Source of the DNA: Conus ventricosus
Lineage: Eukaryota > Mollusca > Gastropoda > Neogastropoda > Conidae
Reading direction: 5' to 3'
DNA length: 64,000 bases
Assembly (NCBI GenBank): GCA_018398815.1
Contig: CM031601.1
Span: 32,338,189-32,402,188, forward strand
Shown here: positions 56,471 through 64,000 of the stretch, in pieces
Position numbering within the stretch: the first letter of the stretch is position 1
Layout of the letters: every line of letters starts with the position of its first letter
Made by a program: the position numbers and the translations under genes
Notes under the pieces: model-generated
The model's input: the letters and a program-made list of their open reading frames with translations, nothing else
The model's database searches: none
Told to the model about the DNA's origin: nothing

Positions 56471-56896
56471 TGAGCCCTGAAAAACAATCTACAATTCTGA
56501 ATGCACTAAATGTAATGAAGATAAGGCTAATTGGGCGCTTTCAATCAAATTTTGACAGCAGGTTCGTCTTTTCTAAATTTCAATCAAAATACAGTGTTAG
56601 ACGAAGGTTTGGAAAATTGTTATTTTAAATTAAGAAAACTTACACTTAAGGCTGCAGATTCTGCAATCCCAAAAGTCAAATTAAAGAATCATCCAAAGAA
56701 AGCATCAAACCCATGGTGGAATATTGCGTGTGAAGTCGCCGTGGGTGCGAAAACTAAGGCCTTCAAAAGCTGGATGATAAGCCGTCATACGCAGCCTAAA
56801 AGTAGAGTGGAACAGTTGCACGCTGAATACAAAGAGCTAACATCAATAGTAACAAGAGTTGTTGCTTTTGCAAAGCACAATATTACAAAAACTTAG
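56100..56896 (+). pseudogene. LINE endonuclease end and pre-RT linker
   Basis: Near 56150-56220 the frame reads DALDKGFFWGILNSPTPLW, resembling the GDFNSHHPLWGS catalytic box with changes. From 56531 a 121-codon frame (ENCYFKLRKLTLKAADSAIP, later NPWWNIACEVAVGAKTKAFK) is the helical linker before the RT. It stops at 56896. The active site is damaged, so it is inactive. Confidence 0.6.
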
Positions 56897-56959
56897 TCAT
56901 TGCAATGTGGAAAATTGTAAATTGAAATTTTACAAAAAAAAACCAAAATCAAGCATAAT

Positions 56960-57789
56960 AAAATTGTTGAACAGTTTTCAGTTTGCTGTCAGCAAACTTG
57001 TTAATTATTTTGAATTCAAACGGTTTTAACTTATCAACGGACAAATCGGTTTTTATCATATTTACAAAGAAAAATATCGATTTTGAAGGTAGGGACGCTG
57101 TAAAAGCAAAAATAGGTGATTCTTTCATTTTCCCAAGTAAGCAAGTAAAATTTCTAGGCGTTATTTTTCACTATAAATTATTTTGGTGTAAACATATAAA
57201 TCATCTCGTGGAAAAGGCAAGAAAGAAAATTGCGTTACTGCGAGTCCTAACTGGAATCCCTGTAATAAATTATGGATCTAATCTTATCCATGTCGCCTTA
57301 GGGACAGTCCGTTCGATTGTAAGCTATGGTCAAGAAGTATTTTTTACTGTACAAAGACAGATTGTTGAACTAGTTAACTAGTATTGATTCCTCAGCACTT
57401 AAAATTGCTTTGGGCTTCCAAGATGGGCATCAATTGATATGACTTACAGAGAGGCAGGAGTTTTGCCTTTAAATGAACATAGGATGCTCTGTGCTTGTAG
57501 CTACTCAGCACGAGCAAGAACAGTCCCTAGCTCAGTTACTTCTGAACTTGATGAAAGCACCTACGTTTCTAGAGAGATACGGAATAAAAAAGCATATATT
57601 TCATTGTCTGATTATGTATCTCCTCTTTTACATGCATGCGACTTTTCGCTTGACAACATTGTTAAAATGACCAAATACCTTCCCCCTTTGGTTGATGAAG
57701 CAAGCAGATTTTTTTTCTATTCCTATAGAAAGGCTGCAGAGACTAAAATGAGAATCCACTTTTGCTTGCTTCTCTTGTTAAACAATTGA
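56960..57789 (+). pseudogene. LINE RT thumb/C-terminal region (palm deleted)
   Basis: The frame 56983-57381 has FNLSTDKSVFIIFTKK and VKFLGVIFHYKLFWCKHINH, then KARKKIALLRVLTG. This is the stretch that follows the YADD box in I/Jockey-type RTs. The box itself and the fingers are not present upstream. A second frame, 57439-57789, continues the post-RT region (YREAGVLPLNEHRMLCACSY). Stop at 57381 and frame changes mark decay. Confidence 0.75.
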
Positions 57790-58614
57790 TTTACACTGAA
57801 TATGAATCTTATCTGCATATTTTCACTGATGGTTCAGTTTAGTGTACTTCTGAGGTTGGTGCTGCTTTCGTGATACCTTCCCTTAACATTGAAAAAAGAT
57901 TCATATTACCAAACGTTGTTCTATTTTCACTGGTGAGTTATTTGCTCTTATGAAAGCTATTAATTTCATTCTTGATATGCAAGTCTTACCAGAAAAGAAT
58001 ACTGATTTTGTCAGATTCCAAGTCTGCTTTAAACGCCTTTACACCTTCAAAATACATCAAGTCGTCCTGATCTCGTCAGTGAAATTTTATTTTCAATCCA
58101 CCAGTTTAATTATGCGAGGTTCTAAAATAACATTACTATGGGTACCCGGTCACTGCAATCTTCGAGGGAATTAACTGGCTGATACCTGTGCAAAAGAGGC
58201 TTCAATGTGCAAATCGAATACAGTTGCATGTAATATTCCTCATTCGGTTCTCTGAAATAAACAGTATTCTGACAAAAGCACTCTGGGACCAGAGAAGAAC
58301 ACAGTACCTTGAAGCTGCCATTCAGAAGAACAGATGGGATTTTTCTGCCCCCAGCAGTCATTGTATCAGTCCGCTAGGTTCTATTCCGATTCGAAATTTA
58401 TTGCACAGAATACGGTGGACGGTTGGTTAGGCAGGTTTTTAAAACCATCTCCTTTGTGTGTCGTGGTCACAACCTTAATGTATCTCATTTTTTACTTGAA
58501 TGTTCATTAACAAAAGCGTATTTTCAATGTTTTCATGATAAAATTTTGTCTAAAAATCTACCTTTAACATTGCGTAGTGTTTTTTGTCCCAACCCAGAAA
58601 TGGGTGGAGTCTAG
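57790..58614 (+). pseudogene. LINE RNase H and C-terminal zinc segment
   Basis: Several frames carry RNase H motifs in order: HIFTDGSV near 57815 (first catalytic Asp), SDSKSALNAF near 58005-58045 (a later catalytic Asp) and WVPGHCNLRGN near 58140-58170. A C-terminal region IRWTVGQVFKT, CRGHNLNVSHFLLECSLTKA ends at 58614. The C..H..H..C-like spacing fits the terminal zinc knuckle of these LINEs. Multiple stops make it a pseudogene. Confidence 0.75.
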
Positions 58615-58660
58615 CCAGTTTGGCTGTAAATCTGATCAAGTCTCATCCACTTGGCAGATT

Positions 58661-59675
58661 TTTCTAACGGATATTTTTTTTTTTAAGTTTGTATCTTTTT
58701 TGGTTTAGTGGTCTGATGTACACGTAGAGCAAAGAATTTGTTACATGACATAGCTGTCCGACTCTCACGTGTACTAGGTCGCATTATTCCATTTACGAAA
58801 CTTTTGCATAGGTTGTGCGCGCGCTAGAGAGAGAGAGAGATAGAGAGGGGGAGGAGAAACTTGGTTTTGTTTATATGTGAGTGCATGTTGTGCGTACGTC
58901 TTTACGTTTTGTGTGTGGATATGTTTTAAGTGAGTGTAGGGAGGGGGCGGTTTTGTGTGATGTGTGTGTGTGGTGTGTGTGGTGTGGTGTGTGTGTGTGT
59001 GTGTGTGTGTGCGAGAGAGAGAGAGAGTTTTGGCTTTTATTTGTTTGTCTGTGAGTGAATATATGTGCGTGCTCGCATGCACGTGAGTAGGGGAAAGGGA
59101 AGCGTGCTTTTTGTGAGTGTGTGTATGTGTGTGTGTGTGTGACTGGATGGTGTGTGTTTTGTGTGCATGTGTTTAGGGGGGAGGGGGGTCTTTCTTTTTT
59201 ATTTTTTTAAATATTTTTTATGGTGCTCTGAGAGAGAGAGAGATTTTTTATTTTCAGTACAGTTAAGATGTAATTTGCTTTATTGTTGCAATTTCTGAAT
59301 TTTATTATGTTACTTACAAATGTTAAATGTTTCCCTGTTAATTTTCCTTTATGATTTTTATGTCATTCACATGTTATTTGTATTATTTTCGTTTTCTCAT
59401 TAATTTATGAAGGTTTTCTTTTTAAAATGTCAGTACAACACCATGTTAATCTGACAGTAAATGGTTTCAGTCAGTCAGTGTGTGTGTGTCTGTATGTGTG
59501 CGTGTGTGTGTGCATGTGCGCGCGCATGTGTGTGTATGTGTGTGCGTTTGTGTGTGTGTGTACAGGGATCTTTGGAATCATTATCGTAAATAATGTTAAG
59601 TCTTCGAAGCTGTCTCCAAGTCAAGAAACGGAACGAAAAACATATTATGACCTCTCTCTCTCTCGCTCTCGCTCG

Positions 59676-59741
<66 letters not shown>

Positions 59742-59750
59742 TTTGTCTCA

Positions 59751-59808
<58 letters not shown>

Positions 59809-60390
59809 GTGAGTGATTCATTACCGCATTCAGTTTACTGACCTATCATTACGATCCTGTGACGGCGCGAGAATATCAGGGAGAGAAATGCTTGATCAAG
59901 GAACCCAAAGTTCCGCTAAGGTCCTGCGCTGTATGTCTGTGTGCATTTGTCTATGGAACATTCACTTCGATTCCCTTATACCTATGGGCATCACTTTTAA
60001 CCGCTGACCTTCCCCTAGACATACAAGATCACTGGAGTGAGCTTATCCATGTTGCAGTAAGCAAAGCATTCTGGACTACTTTTCGACGTTGGTCTCCTTC
60101 TGTTTCATTGGCATTCAAGATCTGTTTTCCTCTCGGGAAGACCATGGGTGTTACAGCTGCCTGTGCCCTTATTCTTTACACCCAACAACTAAATAGTAGA
60201 CAAGGATGAGCAGGGTAACCCATTTTCCAGTCTGAGTACGCTCGACAAAGTGAAGCTATAGAAAGGAAGAAAGAAAGAAAGGCCGGAGAGAAGAGAAAAA
60301 GATGGAGGATCGTTTGTAAGAAATTCACAATCAGTCACACAAGAAAATAACAATCAGTCACGTACAAAAAAGAAAACAAATAACGGTCAG

Positions 60391-60426
<36 letters not shown>

Positions 60427-60690
60427 CGCGCACAGAGAGAGAGACACACACTTGACACTTATGACAGTTGACGCGCGTGTTAAACGCCGCGCCATTTATT
60501 GTGGGGCCATTGGTCCACACACAAAGAGTTCGCAGCGTCAATTCGATTTTTATAGAACAACAAAAACAAACCACTCTACAAACGCAAGACAAAGTATGAC
60601 AATAAATGTTACTATTAACTTCAGTGTCAAACATATATCGGTTTAAACAGAGAATCTGTTCATTTAGATCAAAACCAATATATCGACGTA
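58661..60690. other. Gene-free interval with GA, GT and CT microsatellites
   Basis: GA and GT tracts lie at 58810-58845, 58960-59027 and 59110-59160, GT-rich sequence at 59475-59562, long (CT)n at 59655-59807, and (CA)n at 60393-60424. Frames over these tracts are artefacts. No gene. Confidence 0.75.
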
Positions 60691-60750
60691 TACATACATA
60701 CATACACACATATATATACACATATATACATACATATATATACATATATA

Positions 60751-60822
60751 TTGTGTTCTTTCGTCTGTGTCCTGTTTCTTTTCATCTACCTTTCACCCTG
60801 TATTTACCCCTATCGTTAATCA
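60751..60822 (+). repeat. 72-bp direct repeat, left of the NUMT
   Basis: Begins TTGTGTTCTTTCGTCTGTGT and ends CCTATCGTTAATCA. It is preceded by an ACATATATA-type microsatellite. The same sequence occurs at 61668-61740 with three or four differences. Confidence 0.95.
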
Positions 60823-61625
60823 AGAAATAAATTTGATTGGGTTTTTGCCAATATTAATTTATCAAAAGAAGATTTCTGAAAGAGAGTCTGCCGTTAAGTA
60901 TTTTATCGTTCAGGCGCTGGGGTCTAGGTTATTGATTTTTGGGAGTCTCTTAGGGTTTAGAACTTCCTCCAGATGGGATGGGATTTCTGGGGGGATAGGG
61001 GGAACTTTAGGTCTTTGTGCTTTAGTGAGAGGATTGTCCGTAAAATTAGGAGTATTCCCTTTTCACTATTGGGTACCGAGAGTAATGGCTGGCCTGTCTT
61101 GGGTTTCATGTATGTTGCTGGCAACTTGACAGAAGTTGGCTCCGTTGTTTTTGCTTCTTTCTTTGTGTGAGTTAAGTGAGATAAAAGAGTTACTTGTCTT
61201 ATTTTGTGTAATAAGTGGAGGAAGAGCCTTAGCTGGAGGTATAGGGGGGCTAAATCAGACACAAATTCGGGCACTTCTTGCTTATTCATCTATTGGCCAT
61301 TTAGGGTGAATAACTTTTGCTATATTACATAGAGAGTGATGCATAAAATTACATTTATTTATTTATCTTGGTATTACTATATCTTTATTTGTAAGTTTGT
61401 GGTTGAAAGATTCTAGGGCTATGAAAGATGTTAGTAGATTAAAACATTTCAAGATTTATCATTTTGTGATCATGCTGCTTCTGCTTTCTCTTTCCGGCTT
61501 GCCTCCGCTTCTGGGTTTTGTATCTAAGTGACTAGTGGTATTTATTGGTAGTGGTGGTCCATTTTCATTTATTATTTTTTGCTTATTTTAGGGTCACTTA
61601 TAAGTTTGTTTTATTATTTAATAAA
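60823..61625 (+). pseudogene. nad2: Nuclear copy of mitochondrial ND2 (NUMT)
   Basis: The frame beginning EINLIGFLPILIYQKK contains the ND2 signature VKLGVFPFHYWVP, MAGLSWVSCMLLAT, then after a TGA codon QKLAPLFLL. It continues with NQTQIRALLAYSSIGHLG and LLSLSGLPPLLGF. Four in-frame TGA codons (61127, 61307, 61337, 61529) all fall where ND2 has Trp. AGA/AGG and ATA sit at Ser/Met-like positions, so the gene was written in the invertebrate mitochondrial code. About 255 codons have no TAA or TAG. A TAG at 61589 follows a T-run, and a 1-nt shifted frame then matches the ND2 tail. The first ~20 codons are missing. In the nucleus TGA would stop translation, so it is non-functional. Little decay implies a recent transfer. 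Confidence 0.93.
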
Positions 61626-61667
61626 TACATACATATATATATATACATACATTATTATACATATGTA

Positions 61668-61740
61668 TTGTGTTCTTTCGTCTGTGTCCTGTTTCTTTTC
61701 ATCATACCTTTCACCCTTTATTTACCCCTATCGTTAATCA
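61668..61740 (+). repeat. 73-bp direct repeat, right of the NUMT
   Basis: Second copy of the 60751-60822 sequence. It is also preceded by an ACATATATA-type microsatellite (about 61622-61667). Confidence 0.95.
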
Positions 61741-62872
61741 TAACTATTATCCATACATATTTAAAGGCATCTGCTTGAATGTCTTATTATTATCACAACA
61801 TTTCCATCGAAATCGCCTCAGTTTACATCTCAACCATGCTTCTACTATCCTAAGCTTCCATCCCTGTTCTTTTTGTTAAACTGCGTAGCCCTTGAAATCA
61901 GATTTTACATTCAGTTCATACACAAATCCTAAATTCAGATCACGCGTATAATTCAAACATGCACACATCTATAATTCGAATATACTCGCATTTTTAAATT
62001 CAGGCCATACAAACATTACTCCACACTGCATAACCAATCTTCACAATCTTTTAGTAATAACATAATATCTTCTTCATAGCGTGATTATAACATCTCGTTA
62101 CGTACTGCATGTGTATTTCTAAGTATAATCCTGTCCGTCCCACTCTGTAACTCCTTTTCTCTGCGCACGCGCCTCTTATTTTAATGCCGCCCCTGTTGAC
62201 CTGTGTGACCCCCATATCATAGTTCAGTGTCGTTTGCATAAAATTTTCCCGTTGCAAGATGGCGTGTGTCCATGCGTTCTCTGTTTACATATTTACAACT
62301 TGTGTGTAATTCGTGCATGCTCGTGATTCACTGGATTTATTTGTAAGAATGATTTGAATTGGATTTCTCTGTCTTCTTGAAACAGGTTGGTATATTTCTA
62401 TTTTCCGTTTGCTTGTGTGATGTTGGTTAATATTTGTTGTTCCATTCCACTTTAAACTTGCTTGTCTTATGGTTCTGGATCTCCGCCTGTAGTTGTTGGT
62501 TGGCGGCTAGTTGTAGGAGCCAGTGATGGCTATTACACAACTGGTTGCGCAGCGCAAGACTCTAAAAGATTAAATATAGAGGGGAATGTGAGGGGGAGGG
62601 CGATGGCGGGTTAGTGGTGGAAAACGGCCGCCTCAACCCTGCCTAGTGCGGTGGAGAAGGCACTGGCATTCTGCTGTTGGACGGTGTTGTTGTCCAAGAG
62701 GTTCCACTCCAGGGGGTTCGGATGAAAAAGGAGTTTCTATACTGTTCAGTTGCAGTGGACTGTATGACGAAGGCTCTATTGTTGTTGTAGATCTGCCTTT
62801 GTAGGGGTTTTGGCTTACACAGTCTGTAAATGTGGTTGGTTTAATTCTCCGCCTGGTTTGATCGGGTCAGCT
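61741..62872. other. Gene-free interval
   Basis: About 1.1 kb of unique sequence. I see no gene, RNA, transposon terminus or strong repeat in it. Confidence 0.55.
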
Positions 62873-63080
62873 CGATACGTCCACGGCCCGATGCGTCCAC
62901 GGTCCGATGCGTCCACGGTCCGATACGTCCAAGGCCCGATACGTCCAAGCCCGATACCTCCACGGCCCGATGTGTCCATTTGGACGTATCGGGCCGTGGA
63001 CGCATCGGCACGCCAGCACCCAATACGTCCACGGCCCGATGTGTCCATTTGGACGTATCGGGCCGTGGACCCATCGACAT
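62873..63080. repeat. 16-18-bp CGATACGTCCACGGCC repeats with palindromic higher order
   Basis: Six direct copies of GTCCACGGCCCGATGC-like units (62873-62975) lead into two 69-bp-spaced palindromic blocks. In each, GTCCACGGCCCGATGTGTCC is followed within about 10 bases by GGACGTATCGGGCCGTGGAC (near 62960-63001 and 63028-63071). Both strands give Arg/Pro/Gly repeat frames, which are artefacts. Confidence 0.88.
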
Positions 63081-63897
63081 GCTCCCGGTTTGATCTGCTG
63101 GGGTGAGGAAGGTTTCGGCTGGTATGGCAGGGACCGGGTCGCCGGCAATCTTGTGCAGCATGGGGAGTCGAAGCTGTCTTCGGCGGTTGGAGGTATTGTT
63201 CCTTATTGTCTAGTTGGTTACATTAGGACAGGCAGGATTAGGGCCTATACCTCTACTATCAATCAATAACAATTGAACACTATTTCCAGGCAGTTGTTTT
63301 AACTTCAAACAATAATCCAAATCAATCGTTATGTAGTGATATTTCTTCTTGGGGCAAAGTCCCTTCGAGTGAGCGGAGGACCGTACTTGTGTTAGGCCAA
63401 TAATTAAACTGGATCTGTGTGTTTTGAGATCAGTGCACAAATTCAGGCCGACCCGGGCTGCGCGCGCCTCACGCGTCTCGCGAAGGAGACCGCATGCCGC
63501 GCAGTACCGGCCGTGACCTTTGCTGATCTCTCTTTAGCCATTGAGTGAGTGACCCAGATTCCCTACTAATCTGTTCTTTGAACGCATGCGTCACAATAGG
63601 TATATGTATATTCAGCTGCAATATGTGTAACACATAGAATTAGTGCTAAAATAATGTCGCTCTACACAAAACTGGTCAGCACTCATTATTGTTCACCTCA
63701 GTTGCTTATCTATCCTGTATATATATACAGTATCCAGTTTGCAGCACATGTAACAGCAATCTAATCCTGTTTTATTCCGTTTTTGTTGCTTCCTATCCCT
63801 TCCCTACTGCTTGTACATGTTATTTGTTAATTTTTTCTCTCCCTATCATACAGAAATCCTTTCCATCTCTCCCTCTTTTCTAATTGCTGTCTATTGA
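63081..63897. other. Gene-free interval
   Basis: About 0.8 kb without a supported gene. A GC-rich CpG-containing patch at about 63450-63515 stands out from the AT-rich surroundings. Confidence 0.5.
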
Positions 63898-64000
63898 TTA
63901 AAGGGGTCCTCACCCCTAAATAGCATGTTTGGGTTGTTCAAAAGTATGATCGAGCGTGTTTCGATGTACGTGTTACTTTTCTTCTGGAACTCACTTATAT
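63898..64000 (+). mobile_element. Left end of a second Kolobok-like copy
   Basis: TTAA at 63898-63901 precedes AGGGGTCCTCACCC and about 85 more bases that match 23548-23645 with one internal substitution and one or two at the window edge. The element continues beyond the window. Confidence 0.9.

Larger units (their letters stand above)
55900..58660 (+). mobile_element. I-like LINE remnant with RNase H
   Basis: On the plus strand, the endonuclease end, the pre-RT linker, the RT thumb region, RNase H and a C-terminal zinc-knuckle-like segment follow in order. An RNase H downstream of RT is the mark of I-group (and some related) LINEs. The RT palm is absent between linker and thumb. The 5' part is in the low-accuracy zone and any ORF1 cannot be recognised. 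Confidence 0.72.

Noticed and set aside
60767..61129. Nuclear protein-coding gene of 120 codons
   Set aside because: It is the first part of an ND2 fragment. It ends at a TGA that encodes Trp in the mitochondrial code.

Overview
The window reads as repeat-dense, intergenic nuclear DNA from an invertebrate, most likely a lophotrochozoan such as a gastropod mollusc. The evidence is long CA/GT, CT, TA and poly-C tracts, spliced-gene signals (GT/AG introns) inside a DNA transposon, tRNA-headed SINEs, several animal-type retroelements, and a nuclear copy of mitochondrial ND2 that reads only with the invertebrate mitochondrial code. I see no convincing host protein-coding gene. Almost every long open frame is a mobile-element gene or a tandem repeat whose unit is free of stops.

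Layout. 1-7,340: five minisatellites (34, ~20-40, 19, 27 and 33 bp units) separated by microsatellites. 8,915-17,467: a structurally complete LTR retrotransposon on the minus strand (1.19-kb LTRs, AACAG target-site duplication, PBS, PPT). Its integrase lies upstream of its reverse transcriptase, the reverse of normal Ty3/gypsy order, and the reverse transcriptase palm and RNase H have been deleted. 18,044-19,187: an internally deleted L1-like LINE with three 100-bp 5' monomers. 20,377-20,690: a tRNA-derived SINE. 21,134-23,188: a 2-kb insertion with TG..CA ends inside a 57-bp satellite. 23,548-28,872: a TTAA-flanked, THAP-encoding, Kolobok-like DNA transposon carrying a nested, twin-primed LINE. 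30,990-31,225: a second SINE.

33,439-42,395: a Polinton/Maverick (adintovirus-like) fragment of about 9 kb. It has a packaging ATPase, a double-jelly-roll major capsid candidate, several virion-type proteins, a membrane protein and a protein-primed family B DNA polymerase. It is cut off inside the polymerase and has no integrase or protease in view. A perfect 26-bp hairpin abuts its left end.

42,396-49,159: microsatellites and degenerate tandem repeats. 49,168-49,735: a perfect-looking fold-back MITE with an 8-bp target duplication (hAT-like). 50,422-54,000: a decayed, conventionally ordered Gypsy element. 52,030-56,470: sequence with so many homopolymer-type changes that base-level accuracy is doubtful. 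About 55,900-58,660: an I-like LINE with RNase H. 60,823-61,625: the ND2 NUMT, flanked by 72/73-bp direct repeats. 62,873-63,080: palindromic short repeats. 63,902-64,000: the start of a second Kolobok-like copy.

The elements act independently of each other. Within each, the genes form the usual unit: gag-protease-integrase-RT, THAP transposase, or packaging-capsid-replication. Most frames are broken by 1-nt homopolymer indels, which could be true decay or assembly error.
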